This document shows, one piece after another, positions 29,501 to 36,107 of a stretch of DNA of 63,667 bases (position 1 is the stretch's first letter; each line of letters starts with the position of its first letter). Origin of the DNA: Alkalinema sp. CACIAM 70d (GTDB lineage Bacteria; Cyanobacteriota; Cyanobacteriia; Leptolyngbyales; Leptolyngbyaceae); assembly GCA_002148405.1 (NCBI GenBank), contig MUGG01000104.1, positions 1 through 63,667 on the forward strand, read 5' to 3'. The notes beneath the pieces were generated by a model. That model worked only from the letters and a program-made list of their open reading frames with translations, was not told the DNA's origin and did no database searches. The translations under genes were made by a program, and so were the position numbers.

Positions 29501-30550
29501 AAAGAGATTGACCGTACTGTCGTCAACTCCAGGAGAGTTGAATGTAACAACTCCATTTATCTTACCTCCATCATTTGTATAGTAGGATGCAATAGTCTGT
29601 GCTAATGCTCCTCCTAAACTGTGACCAATTAAAACTGGCGGTGAAAGGCTTGATTGATTGACTTTGTCTAGCCAGCTTTTTACAGTAATACCATTACCAT
29701 CCGGATCTATTGGTGGGGAATAATTACTAGTAAACTGTTCAAATCCAACTCCTTGAGTATTAGAATCAGCCAGTAAATCTTCAATTGTATTTGGTTCAGT
29801 TCCTCGTATTGCAAGAATTGGAGAGCCTTGATTCTGTGGTACTAATCCAATAGCCCAAAAACCTGAAGCTCTTTGGTCGTCTTGAATAAAATCGACTTTA
29901 TAGGTATTATCAACCAATTCACCTATAGTCCAGCTTTTTAACTTCCCAAGCAAATCTTTTCCATACGCTATTGTTCTAGCAAAATTTTCATACATCTCAT
30001 CAATACTAGGAATATTAATTACACTATTTAATTGTTTCTCTCCTACTATGGTTTTCCCTTTGAGTTGAAGCAAGCCTGTATCATTCTCCATCTTGAACTG
30101 CTCAAGTTTCTTCTTATCTAAAAGATTTGTTGATACTATCGCTGTAAAGATCGCTCCTTCATCTCCAGCCGCATCCACCTCATTAACCTGAGCATCCACA
30201 AAATGCCCATACTCTTCCAGCAAAACATTCGTCACCGCTGGCATATTCGACCCATTCCGTTCAAGGTAATCCCGCGACAAATAAATCGTGTTGGTCGCTG
30301 CTGCAAACGCCCCATTTGCTCCATTCAGTTCTAATGTCGATCGCACCTCAATCTCCGGAAAATTCTCAAAGTCACCACTTGCCCACTGCTGACGAAGAGC
30401 CTCTAACGTTTCAGGGTTAAAGTTATTCCCAAAGGCGACCGCCACTTGATCGCTAAAATCCTCGCGGGTAGCAAACGCCTTCAGTAGCGCATAAACCTCT
30501 GGAAGGGCTTGATCTACAACTTCAAATGCACGATCAATAGCAGCCACCAT
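17591..30550 (-). CDS. Giant secreted RTX protein with lipase domain and seven-blade propeller
   Basis: The 4319-residue protein starts at the ATG at 30550, which has a perfect GGAGGT six bases upstream. Order of parts: an N-terminal cyanobacterial module with LLEEYGHFVDAQ (about 108-119); a lipase-3-like alpha/beta-hydrolase with GHSLGG (Ser about 311); a long region (about 450-1490) without a clear name; RTX calcium-binding arrays of GGxGxDxLxGG type (about 1500-3060), interrupted by a non-RTX insert; seven FG-GAP-like blades (about 3070-3415); RTX units; a jelly-roll-like segment; a cadherin/Ig-like domain (about 3880-3962); final RTX arrays. RTX arrays are the mark of type I secretion, folding outside the cell on calcium. 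It is likely a surface or released hydrolase/adhesin. No T1SS genes are in the window. Confidence 0.92.
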   Translation of the reverse strand: MVAAIDRAFEVVDQALPEVYALLKAFATREDFSDQVAVAFGNNFNPETLEALRQQWASGDFENFPEIEVRSTLELNGANGAFAAATNTIYLSRDYLERNGSNMPAVTNVLLEEYGHFVDAQVNEVDAAGDEGAIFTAIVSTNLLDKKKLEQFKMENDTGLLQLKGKTIVGEKQLNSVINIPSIDEMYENFARTIAYGKDLLGKLKSWTIGELVDNTYKVDFIQDDQRASGFWAIGLVPQNQGSPILAIRGTEPNTIEDLLADSNTQGVGFEQFTSNYSPPIDPDGNGITVKSWLDKVNQSSLSPPVLIGHSLGGALAQTIASYYTNDGGKINGVVTFNSPGVDDSTVNLFKGDSNSVTHFIISGDLVSLAGEGYLPGNSYLLSYPSEGIQSFVPVLDKHTRPNLLDPLVSGQSNSSVKVIESPILDLSQPSFSYNDPDYNRFLRLVSLAATFATKYPLITNLIVENALNTRAGVENLRQAIGGSIELERQWENFLNDIKDPNLSDWRKAIVEESRRGLNSFLGIIKDTWTPIKDGLGSLIGITNETQSELSTEINGVSLPILGNLNTTSQQPRLSAQVQKIGGFSSFSDEFQSAIQLLSQFPAEIQSKIDNLISKNLQPIKEIIVEALGDSRDFQPSSIEIITFLSNLLTNLNSLSGSDPNSDQLKSVITGAINDTFKINLQEIDSEVFIGKIYSIVDAKINSLAADVFQPIQQAVFDAIGPSGLNILKEHDPNADPDNIPDVRDVFINNNDPNLIKFDLNLGTTRNFASRIDKAIGIPALGLNVDGGAQVKLDANFDLGFGLNLGQGTALPEFFFDTSDPDELSLDLTASLLKPENQTNSVEGHLGFLKLTANDAKTDPTNPNDPSTNIKASFSVDLKDSSDAGDQLTLSELGQLTVTPDWKLSGNLNLDMTAGFDDPNDSRDFAIPLKFPSNFLGGKEYTLELPRIQTELRLSWDANGGFSGGYKDVELNLGNSISDALEPIVAQVKPIFEPIGQVTGVLTKPIKFLEDLKLQSLFDVYPGPNGDEHITLIDLGLGLVTDQKKRANFTKLADVISTIDNISDFVTQLGNISGNITIPITSLLDFGNGSNTQPGIGLDYQKLLNPDLFKVSTDPNSTNEYISKLNGEIAQSLQNGVNTFLGSLASKPSDPSFEVATFLTKGKGNLDFPLFTNPSSALGLLFGQDVDIFKFDIPTLSAGLDFDTNIRIWGPIVATFGGSLGINLDFGVGYDTRGLASFLKGPDGDISTPDLSLSPIGNNYQGALEAFNGFYLRDYKDGQDINEIALTGELRVGAGLDVVIAAADVFGRILATLGLDLNDPDNTDNLGKLYGDEVVDIIEFNPLCLFNLNGDISAGFGARVKVGWGPFSYTKRWDSPTVSLVDFSAGCEFNPNKPAQLATTVPPNPTLAALNDGTLLLYLGPNASLRNVNPLETSEEFGISQVGETITVQAFEVKDNDTFNAAQVSKIVGIGGDGRDIIDLDPRKESLDGLPLVDGQLVTVSAELYGGKGTDFLRGGSKDDLLDGGDNGDELRGGTGNDILRGGAGNDLLKGNQGNDSLDGGSGDDTLEGGEDNDTYLYDLTQSPNPGKDIINEKAGEGTDILNILGAANTEVRAGRPIDSPNLELYFGDSEDHITISNQYNNLGQDDNAEMDDSATGTPTPKVEQTTLSYLQDLTGALNFVGSSRADRMDGTSLNDTLDGRAGNDFIKGQAGNDVLNGGEGDDDLIGGLGADTLNGGPGFDTASYETASQGVTIDFENQTFTGDADGDTFSSIERIVGSKYADKIVGYNEYDAVEKIWKPYKVEGGEGDDTLIGGAGDDLLIGGIGDDTLDGKDGIDSTSYDNSEPGEITVNYKPGVTVDLAAGTATGKEVVNGIIRDFTDTLRSIENVEGTENGNDTLKGNADANILRGIGGNDRLEGAEGDDTLLGGTGQNTLIGGSNQEIGDTASYADYLKAPGNTEEVTEIGVFATLQENSLIAQNTKNGQHSILLPNSQTREGKTLAQSYGLDRVPQGWTGSFGVAGGDTTDFGKLTLVVNFMGELPKPLTNSELRSKLFDALNQLGLLDLEKLVPTSIVQNLVNTQSNQLRTNLENVLTTLNNQGLLTNLPTSQAVLGTDTISFGLSETQLAQYKAPDWQVKLLTALRELNVLNLDKFISKGLSNQLLEIYQNQLSQGAISRDAIRIALEGVVFDTNENPNEFQQSLKDRYSLSTILTTDDVLDRIELIENLDGSRYNDVLEGNDTVNRLVGNSGNDYLIGGLGQDWLYGDFTPEEEDRAKAENASLATGETSLAKGNRDVASYEVLTQGVKIELSEPGTDGFVTLTATDRTTGDLVDQDKLKDIEQINGTYFSDQIIGNDQNNILNALGVSSESDTTLRETLEGKGGNDTFIANASFEDFDGGTGADTVDYSLSPQGVKVDLSQPNQPGLEGYAAGDTYTDDESIIGSEKGEAKFTNPNDPTKPVANWLIGNEQPNTLIGGIRDDLIYGRAGNDTLTGKAGNDEIEGEEGDDWISGGTGTNILKGGAGNDTVSYTDYEKIFGETEKQSAQGLFATLATTSTLPQASGKGQFAYAGRDTNSSDDNLEDTYDDGIENIQATSYNDTLEGSNVANKIWGYGGNDEIYGLGGDDLLEGGSGADKLSGGDGIDTITYQNSPAGVTVSLATGDNKGKGGEAEGDTLADDIENIIGSGQNDNLKGDENINVINGGEGSDTIEGGAGEDILDGGVDKDNTPDIDTLSYKSSLVGVTVSLADGQGYTGDAQGDQITNFENLEGSDQANETDTLIGDNKPNTIWGLAGADFIEGGGETDTLYGCAGNDTIQGGAGNDFLQGGLGSDVLEGGEGFDIASYRDSTEAITINLETGTGSRGYAEGDRLITIEKIIGSNFDDSFLGLGRDSTIDGGFGNDTVDYQETSRSITVSLKDGSATDGERNTTLISIENVIGSNLADRIEGDNQPNRLEGSSGNDILFGLGGSDTLDGGDGIDTISYETSPEAVNVNLETGQASGGHAEGDQISNAENLIGSGHNDTLTGNQGSNIISGGDGDDVIWGDSSTSTVELLHKYLNPNPHISEFIGDLFGISTAISGDNALVGTYYGDAAYLFDVSSGNLRQTFVDPTVRDVDRFGSAVAIAGNYTLIGEFRDLAYTGSAYLYDINTGNLLQTFNNPNQSYQDWFAYSISVSNQYALIGAFADDTKGTDTGAAYLFNVNTGKLINTFHHPNLEAGDRFGFAVAMSGDRVLISADDAGTNDSGAAYLFNVKTGELLQSFYSPTPEIGEEFGTSVALLGDSVLIGDHFVDQNGKSNSGAAYLFDANTGELLKTFTSPTTSQAGGFGYSVALSQNQALITEPWNGSQASTSGAAYLFDLNTGDLLNTIPNPTPAAGDLFGFSLPVGLSENHALIGAPYDSTATKSGGAAYLYNIRSSNQGSNDKISGGAGNDTLYGQGGDDKLDGGLGSDTLTGGLGRDLFVLAPNYGTDTITDFKIGEDQVQLTNGLTYEQLDITQGSGANANNTLIHINSTNELLTILQNVKAADLSTTDFVVPLDITLTSNTPPISPELTAYIPTVKGTDPLIGFNGTNIGEGSGDGINELVPFSFTFPIFKSIQSARLTLDLTAGEELIETDELLFADNNSMRGVKSYGNALLSKIPSGTRQTVTFDLLNIDTNAGKENLKDLLLDGDLNIVYADDAIIHSARLEVAGSYQNESDFDLDGVSNLVENAAPHNGDGNQDSIPDNIQLNVTSLPNVITGSYVTLVAPDGIALTNVQATNNPSPGNTPANVEFPIGFLPFQIHNLAAGSATTVRLLLDLGVTVNTYYKFGSTPDNPTNHWYEFLFDGTTGAEINGNQITLHFVDGQRGDGDLAANGSITDPGAPAIVINQSPIAKDDLVTANQSNPKLIFASALLANDTDPDGDPLTITAVTHPSNGTVKLNADGNVLFTPNPNFSGNASFDYTLNDDRGGTDNGKVTIAVGLTRDGTKRSDTLNGTPGDDNLRGLKGNDLLKGYGGHDILDGGKGNDTLYGGEDDDLLTGGSDQDRFIFYLGDGMDTVTDFRGIGKGINPSQSILSEADVLQFKGEGLTARNMLLNQNGSDLEITFDGVSNTKVVLQNFQLENLDNLRKSTGATVDLANILFDGQTSPADSFDVLNADFVQHAIGNRNTVTFLNDLNNQVCGLDNSNDVINGQGGNDIINGLSGDDLLRGGSGNDTLYGGRGADILVGGAGNDTLYLGVDHQMDTVVYRSGDGSDTINEFTRGGGGDLLRFEDIPAIDVVVNGSSTWFRLSDGIGGNSGFGSGYTLLKLNGITGFTPDHLGLNIAMGNTTHFLFS

Positions 30551-31290
30551 AATGCCACCTCCAAGAATTGACGTTTGCAATGCAAAAACTGTCGGAACCT
30601 CATCAGCAAGTTCCGAATTGAAATGTCAGGACGGCGATCGCCTTTCCTCAACCATCGCAGCGAGCGAGGAAAAGCCACCTACAAGCTATGCAATGAAGTA
30701 ATAGACACACCCCTATCCTTCAACGTTGTGAGAAAAGGACAGTTTACAAGCTGATTCAGACAATAAATCATTTCCCAAATGTGATCTGGAGTTTTGACAG
30801 CCCAACTTCAGATCGAATCGGCTCACGGATACATTGTGTTATTAGCTTGCCAGACAGCGATCTCTAGCTTCGGCATCAACTCCAAACTACTAAATGGTTT
30901 GTTCTTTAAGTGGTTTTAGAAGATTAGATAACTTGATAGTCAACTAACGATCTAATTTTCTCATCCTGTAATTAATTGCGATCCTAATTTGTTACTAAAT
31001 TTAGTAAATACATCTACTTTGCACAAAGAAGTATAAACAAACATCTCAAACCATACATCTTAGAAGCAGCATCAAATTCTTCATTGAATAAGTGGCGCAA
31101 GCATAGATATCAGTATATTCTAGCCTTCTGAATGTAGCCGTAACTCGCACCGCATTGCTCATTTAATACAAATGTTTTCTTGCGAAATCGAAGTTACTCA
31201 TAAACCTTCAGCCACAAGCAAAAAAGCTGCCATAGCTAACTTAGCTACGACAGAAATTAATCCAGCAATAATTAGTAGCAATAAAGCCGC
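30551..31290. other. 740-base intergenic region upstream of the giant gene
   Basis: No supportable gene on either strand. The segment is AT-rich in its middle (about 30900-31100). It must hold the promoter of the RTX gene and the 3' end of the acidic-tail gene transcript. I see no convincing terminator or operator. Confidence 0.5.
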
Positions 31291-32400
31291 TTACTCCTCG
31301 TCATCATCCAGGTCATCATCAAAATCAAAGTCTTCATTATCCAACTCTGTACCCGAACCCTTCAAGTCATCTAGAAAGTCTTCATCCTCATCAATTGGTT
31401 TGATCTTTCGGAGAGATTTTGAAGGTTTAGTACTTGAAGCTTTGTTAGCTGTACTATTCTTGTGAGGCGGCAATACCTCAACTTCCACAGCTTCTACCTC
31501 TCCTGGCAAAGCAGGCAAAGATTGAGTTTCCGTGAATCCTGCGATCGCGTCATGCTGCTGCCAGATCACTGCCTTAGCCGTAGGAGTGCCTAAATAGAGC
31601 ATCGGCAGTATTTCGATCGTTGGTTTGGTATACGCCACCGTCTTACAGCAATCGTGTTTGTTCTTACCCTCCCCTTCCTTGACGGCTTTGAATTCCACCT
31701 CCAACACACCCAAACTCCGCCATTTATCATTCTTGCCGCTGAACGGCACATTGAAGTAGTCAGCAAACGTTTTTTCCAAAGAACGGTAAAACTCCTCACG
31801 GGCTGATTTAAAGCTCCACAGCGCCACGTTCTTGAATCGCACCACGATCGGTATGGTATGCAGCGGCTGATTATCCTCATCCAGAAACAGCAGCGCATGT
31901 TCTGAACACACATCCATCGATTTCTTGTCCAGACTATTGCGGTACTCGTCATAGAGTCCAACCACCGTACCACCCAAATCTTCCACATCCGACTTGTAGC
32001 GAATGTATTCCGGCACAAATGCCAGCACCAGCATCCGAGCATCCGTAATCAGCAAACCCGTGACATCTTCAGTGAAGGTAACCGTCGTGAGGTCATCCTC
32101 ATCCGGCATCGTAAACCAACCTGCCTTCTCCAACTGCTCGATCGGAATTAGGATTCCGGCGGGCTTGTCATTGACCACAATTCCATAGGGCAACAGCGGG
32201 CGGCGCACCTGATTGTAGGCATCGCTGAGGAGGTCTGGATCAACTTCAAACTCGTCTGGTTCCATTCTGCTCGATCGAACTGCACGAGAGCCAGTTGCTG
32301 TAGTTGCTGTAGTCGATTTGGGTGATTTGGGAGTCGCCGCTTTAGCACCTGTTCTAGTAGTGCTAGTAGAGCTACTTTTGGAGTTCGTTAATTTAACCAT
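31291..32400 (-). CDS. Basic/acidic-tailed protein, DUF5895-like
   Basis: The 369-residue product has a Ser/Thr/Lys-rich basic N-terminus (1-55). A folded central domain (about 60-280) includes LLPYGIVVNDKPAGILIPIE, GWFTMPDED and LLFLDEDNQPLHTIPIVVRFK. The tail of about 60 residues ends in a run of D and E. The central part resembles a cyanobacterial plasmid family I recall as DUF5895; this is unverified. It shares the overall build with the proteins at 2061-2495 and 2703-3356. The ATG at 32400 is preferred over an upstream GTG at 32427. It is divergent from the coupling-protein gene. A role in DNA handling or transfer is possible but only inferred. Confidence 0.65.
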   Translation of the reverse strand: MVKLTNSKSSSTSTTRTGAKAATPKSPKSTTATTATGSRAVRSSRMEPDEFEVDPDLLSDAYNQVRRPLLPYGIVVNDKPAGILIPIEQLEKAGWFTMPDEDDLTTVTFTEDVTGLLITDARMLVLAFVPEYIRYKSDVEDLGGTVVGLYDEYRNSLDKKSMDVCSEHALLFLDEDNQPLHTIPIVVRFKNVALWSFKSAREEFYRSLEKTFADYFNVPFSGKNDKWRSLGVLEVEFKAVKEGEGKNKHDCCKTVAYTKPTIEILPMLYLGTPTAKAVIWQQHDAIAGFTETQSLPALPGEVEAVEVEVLPPHKNSTANKASSTKPSKSLRKIKPIDEDEDFLDDLKGSGTELDNEDFDFDDDLDDDEE

Positions 32401-32600
32401 TGCAGTGCAGCCAAATGAATTATCCACGCTCCGAGGCGTTAGCCTGAGAAGTTACTCTAAACAGAAACAAGACAAGCTGGCGATTGAGTCACTGACTCTC
32501 GTTACCCCACCCTCTTACCTCCTAGAAAAATATCCAGACGGTTGAGCCCTTAACTGACCTGCGATCGTTAGAATCCTTACCAGAATTTCCGCCATTCGCT

Positions 32601-34484
32601 ATGCCTCTCCCCTTACCTCCTTTGCCCTCCATCACTGACAGCACAAACCCTAAATCCACGACTTTGATTCAGGTGCCATCCCAGGCTCAACCCCTGGCCG
32701 CGATCGAGATTGGCAAAATGCTTCAGCAATACAACAATCCCCAGGGTTGGATGATGTTAGGTGGATTACTGGTCGTCTTGTTACTGCTCCGCATCAGTGG
32801 ATCGGGAAAGGGCAAAATTACAACAGGCAAGCTATGCGGCACTGCGGAGAAACTATCTGCAACCAGCCTGTCACTCACGCAGATTCGGGAACGTAAACAC
32901 AACAAAGTAACGCTCTGGTCTGGCACACCTCGTTATTGGGCAAAAGGATCATGGCGCGGGGTAATGACAACCATCCAAACGACATTGGGAGCATCCCCAA
33001 CGGTTTGGTTTCCCAGTTCGGAACGGGGCACACTGGTAATTGGTGCTCCTGGTTCTGGAAAAACGTACTCTACAATCGATCGAATGCTAGAAAGTGCAAT
33101 GCAACAAGGCTTTCCCATTCTGCTCTACGACAAAAAGGGGGATCAAATGCATCTTCATGCCCCCCTCGCTGCTCGCTATGGATATCAAGTCAGAGTCTTT
33201 GCACCGGGAGAGCCTTTCAGTGGCGTGATTAATCCCTTGGACTATATGCGGGATGCCAGAGATGGGGTGATGGCAGGGGAGATCGGTAAAGTGATTAATC
33301 GCAATGCCAGAGAGGGCGATGGTGGACGGAGCGATGAGTTTTTCACCAAAGCAGGGAATCTACTGGCAAAGGCATTGCTGCAACTGGTGAAGGGTTCCCG
33401 CTATCCCGATATGGCAATGCTTTACGCTGTTTTACGCCTGCCTAACTTGGTGCATCGAATTGACTATGCGGTACAAGCTAAACAACTAGATGAATGGGTT
33501 GCTACTTCATTTGTGCAGTTTCTTAGCGCGAAAGATGCTGAAAAAACAATCTCTGGCATTCTGACCACCGCCGCAGGCACTTTTTCATCGTTTATTCAGG
33601 CAGACCTGCTGCGAGCCTTTATTGGCAAATCGACGATTCCAACTCGTCTAGAAGGACGAGAGATAGTGGTGTTCAAGCTGGATGATGAGCGCCGGAGTGT
33701 GGTAGGTCCGCTGCTGGCTGCTGCAATCCATCTGATGATTGTGGGAAATCTCAGCACCCATCGTAAAGATCCGCTAATTATTTCTCTAGACGAGTTGCCC
33801 TCGATCAAGCTCGATCGCCTACCCCAATGGATTAACGAATACCGCTCCAATGGAGCCTGCTTCATCCTGGGTATTCAAAGCTTGGATCAACTCTATGACA
33901 TTTATGGAGACAAAATGGGTGCCGCGATCGCCTCTGCCTGTAGCACCCACGTCTTGTTCAATCCCGGTAATCATAAAACGGCTGAGGATTACTCAAAACG
34001 GTACGGCGAAAAAGAAGTGCTGATTAAGAATCGAACGACAGGGCGATCGCTCGGCGGACAAATGAGCCGTTCGATTAGCTGGAGTGAGAATCTGCAAAAA
34101 ATGCCGGTGATCAGCGCCGATGAAATTCTCAAATTTCCCCAAGGCAAATGCGTGATCACCAGTCCTGGATACAGTTCAGGTGGACAGGCATCGATTCCTT
34201 ATCCGTTGATCATTCCTGTCTCTAACGCAGATGAGACACGCGCAAAAGAGAGTGAGGCATTATGGGAAGCGCAAGTGCGAGCAGGCTTAGAGAGCCAAGT
34301 GATTACGCCAACCATAGACGCACTCACTCAAGCCTTGCATAAGCGAATTGAAGAAGCAGAACGAATGTTACCACTTCCCGATGAAGGAGAAACACCAGCT
34401 TCACCATCAAAAAGTGGCGTTGAAACGGATGCCCTCAACTATTTCCCTAGAAGACCTTTTACAGCACCCGGATTCCAAGAATAA
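32601..34484 (+). CDS. VirD4/TraG-type conjugative coupling ATPase
   Basis: The 627-residue product has one N-terminal membrane segment (GWMMLGGLLVVLLLLRI, about 50-66). A hexameric-type ATPase domain follows, with Walker A GAPGSGKT at 148-155 and Walker B PLIISLDELPSIK near 395. DKKGD, GIQSLDQLYDIYG and HVLFNPGNHKTAEDYSKRYG are typical of VirD4/TraG/TraD coupling proteins. These deliver the relaxase-DNA complex to the type IV secretion channel at the inner membrane. The N-terminal anchor is single and the tail is short and Pro/Ser-rich. The gene is divergent from the acidic-tail gene. No relaxase was found in this window, so the partner must lie elsewhere. Confidence 0.88.
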   Translation: MPLPLPPLPSITDSTNPKSTTLIQVPSQAQPLAAIEIGKMLQQYNNPQGWMMLGGLLVVLLLLRISGSGKGKITTGKLCGTAEKLSATSLSLTQIRERKHNKVTLWSGTPRYWAKGSWRGVMTTIQTTLGASPTVWFPSSERGTLVIGAPGSGKTYSTIDRMLESAMQQGFPILLYDKKGDQMHLHAPLAARYGYQVRVFAPGEPFSGVINPLDYMRDARDGVMAGEIGKVINRNAREGDGGRSDEFFTKAGNLLAKALLQLVKGSRYPDMAMLYAVLRLPNLVHRIDYAVQAKQLDEWVATSFVQFLSAKDAEKTISGILTTAAGTFSSFIQADLLRAFIGKSTIPTRLEGREIVVFKLDDERRSVVGPLLAAAIHLMIVGNLSTHRKDPLIISLDELPSIKLDRLPQWINEYRSNGACFILGIQSLDQLYDIYGDKMGAAIASACSTHVLFNPGNHKTAEDYSKRYGEKEVLIKNRTTGRSLGGQMSRSISWSENLQKMPVISADEILKFPQGKCVITSPGYSSGGQASIPYPLIIPVSNADETRAKESEALWEAQVRAGLESQVITPTIDALTQALHKRIEEAERMLPLPDEGETPASPSKSGVETDALNYFPRRPFTAPGFQE

Positions 34485-34507
34485 CTATTGCTAGGAAAAC
34501 GAATTCA

Positions 34508-34798
34508 TTAACGATTCTGTCTACGATCTAAACTTCGAAGCTGCAATTCCTGCCACCAAATAGAGCTTTTTTTTGTTAATCCTTCTAAGCGATAAAACCA
34601 TTGGTAAGACTGTTCTCCTGTTTGTATGCACCAGATTCCTACAATCGTTCCTACTTCCTTCGTTGTTTTAACTTTAACAATTTGGAAGAATGAAAACTCT
34701 GGCATTGGAACCACTGGGTTCAAAACTGAAATTGCGCGCGTAGGATCATTAGATTGGGGCGATCGGCTTTGCCGACTCGAAGAGTCTCGTGTTGCCAT
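34508..34798 (-). CDS. Small protein of unknown function, SH3-like second half
   Basis: The 96-residue product starts at ATG 34798. The longer open frame upstream runs into a MITE and is not native. After a Ser/Arg-rich start it has a compact, Trp-rich block (FFQIVKVKTTKEVGTIVGIW, QWFYRLEGLTKKSSIWWQEL) that looks like a small beta-barrel. A loosely similar block occurs in the N-terminal extension of the DNA polymerase at 49999 (LEVGQKVVIRSDASRLPAG). Function unknown. The MITE insertion 38 bases upstream of the start may have changed its expression. Confidence 0.55.
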   Translation of the reverse strand: MATRDSSSRQSRSPQSNDPTRAISVLNPVVPMPEFSFFQIVKVKTTKEVGTIVGIWCIQTGEQSYQWFYRLEGLTKKSSIWWQELQLRSLDRRQNR

Positions 34799-34848
34799 GA
34801 CAAATACCTTACATTTTTCAAATATGGAACGGAGAAAAATACTGTCTA

Positions 34849-34939
34849 GGCGTTGCTGAATGGCCCTATGATTTAGCCGGATCGGGAACATAGCCTCAAG
34901 GCTTTCAGTAACCGTTTCATAGTTAGATTCAGCAACGCC
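34849..34939. mobile_element. 91-bp MITE with 13-base terminal inverted repeats and 12-base target duplication
   Basis: The ends are GGCGTTGCTGAAT (34849-34861) and its exact complement (34927-34939). Directly outside both ends stands AAATACTGTCTA (34837-34848 and 34940-34951), a perfect 12-base direct repeat. This is the expected picture of a small non-autonomous element with its target-site duplication still intact, so it is a recent insertion. Duplications of 10-12 bases are typical of IS4-family transposases, so the helper is probably an IS4-like element elsewhere in the host. It contains no gene. Confidence 0.88.
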
Positions 34940-34958
34940 AAATACTGTCTATTCCTTG

Positions 34959-35609
34959 CTACAGAGGCACTTCTGGAATTTCATCTAAGTCAAATAACAA
35001 CGAATAATTGTTGTTTTTGTGGTTTTTAGGTTCTGGTTGAGCAGTAGGTTGAGTTAGAAGTTGGATTAACCACTGCTGCGTTTGATCCTGTTGCGTTTGA
35101 TCCCACTGCAATCGGAGTTTTTGGGCTGGTAGAGATGGATGAAGTGCCAAAACAATCAGGGATAACTTCTCTGGAGGAATTGCGTAATGCACAGACATCA
35201 CCCAAAGCTTTACAGCATCTTGCCAGGTTGGTTTTGCAGAGCGAATCGCCCATTCATAAAGTCTGGGCATCCCTCGTCGAAGACCGTAGTTAACCTGAAC
35301 TTGAATGCAAATCGGCGTGTCCCCCGTCTTCAGAGGCGCAATCATGGGTACATCAATCCAGAATTTTTTCTTACTCTCAAAAAGCTCTGGAATCAGTGCT
35401 TGGACTTCAGCGACCCATCGCGCCATCAATGGGTGGGTATCCAAAATAGGTTGTACTGGCAGTCCGAGAAATAGCTGTTTCATCAACAACTGGAAGTTAG
35501 CTGGGTCTGTTGAGTTAATGGCATATTCAGATTCATCAGTGCATAGTCCTAGAAAGGACTGCTGATTTTGATCGAGTTGGTACAAATCAGCGAGGGTTAG
35601 AACTGTCAT
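34959..35609 (-). CDS. Hypothetical protein
   Basis: The 216-residue soluble product has no signal peptide. Readable parts are a helical N-terminus (FQLLMKQLFLGLPVQPIL), a central block FWIDVPMIAPLKTG...ICIQVQVNYGLRRGMPRLYEWA, a helical segment YAIPPEKLSLIVLAL, and a Gln/Asn-rich linker with a duplicated DQTQQ before a short acidic end (LFDLDEIPEVPL). The central block, with two beta strands and a charged turn, could be nuclease-like (PD-(D/E)XK-like), but I cannot place catalytic residues. It is followed on the same strand by the small gene at 34508, beyond the MITE. Confidence 0.6.
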   Translation of the reverse strand: MTVLTLADLYQLDQNQQSFLGLCTDESEYAINSTDPANFQLLMKQLFLGLPVQPILDTHPLMARWVAEVQALIPELFESKKKFWIDVPMIAPLKTGDTPICIQVQVNYGLRRGMPRLYEWAIRSAKPTWQDAVKLWVMSVHYAIPPEKLSLIVLALHPSLPAQKLRLQWDQTQQDQTQQWLIQLLTQPTAQPEPKNHKNNNYSLLFDLDEIPEVPL

Positions 35610-35663
35610 TGGCGAGAAGGGAGTAATTTCTCACCAATGCGGCGTTAGTCGCTGTTGCATTCT

Positions 35664-35906
35664 CTATCTGGGCAATCCAGATTCCATCAGTGATTGCTCA
35701 ATAAGACTGGCTTGTAATAGCTTTTCCCAGGTTCGATCGTCCAGTTGTCCCATTGCTTGAATACAAGCGGAAAATTGCTGCCACTTCTCTTGAGCATGTT
35801 GAAACTGTGGATCAAACCCAGTTACGTGACAGAAAGTGTCAAAGCCGTTATCCCAGTAGAAGTTGCCTAGCGCTTTTCTAAGTCGATGAAATTGAGCAGG
35901 TTCCAT
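35664..35906 (-). CDS. Small hypothetical protein
   Basis: The 80-residue soluble product (MEPAQFHRLRKALGNFYWD...) is rich in Trp, Phe and Gln and predicted mostly helical, without a recognised family. I chose the ATG at 35906; eight more codons are open upstream. It lies between the terminator of the recA operon and the 216-residue gene, on the same strand. Confidence 0.5.
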   Translation of the reverse strand: MEPAQFHRLRKALGNFYWDNGFDTFCHVTGFDPQFQHAQEKWQQFSACIQAMGQLDDRTWEKLLQASLIEQSLMESGLPR

Positions 35907-35954
35907 AAGTGTTGCTGAAAAAGAGAGCAAAACCGCTCATTTACCCCGGTAGGG

Positions 35955-35984
35955 GAGAAAAAATTACTGTCTGAATTCAGACAG
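35955..35984 (-). terminator. Rho-independent terminator at the end of the recA operon
   Basis: On the minus strand CTGTCTG-AATT-CAGACAG (35984-35967) forms a perfect seven-base stem with a four-base loop, followed by TAATTTTTTC. It lies about 120 bases beyond the recA stop. Confidence 0.75.
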
Positions 35985-36003
35985 CATTAGCTGACTCAAA
36001 ATT

Positions 36004-36025
36004 TGAACCACAACGTTGTGGTTCA
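36004..36025. repeat. Perfect 22-base palindrome downstream of recA
   Basis: The half site TGAACCACAAC is followed immediately by its exact complement. It stands 20 bases before the terminator hairpin, so it could be a second hairpin of the same terminator or a binding site for a dimeric protein. Confidence 0.65.
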
Positions 36026-36107
36026 GCAAGTTGTGGTCTTTTGGGGAGTCGTTTTTGGGGGAGATCGTTGTAATCCAGTTTGCGATTGCGCTGGGTTTTG
36101 ATGGAAG

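Noticed and set aside
34508..34891. Longer start of the small gene at 34508
   Set aside because: The extra N-terminus is encoded partly by the MITE and is not native.
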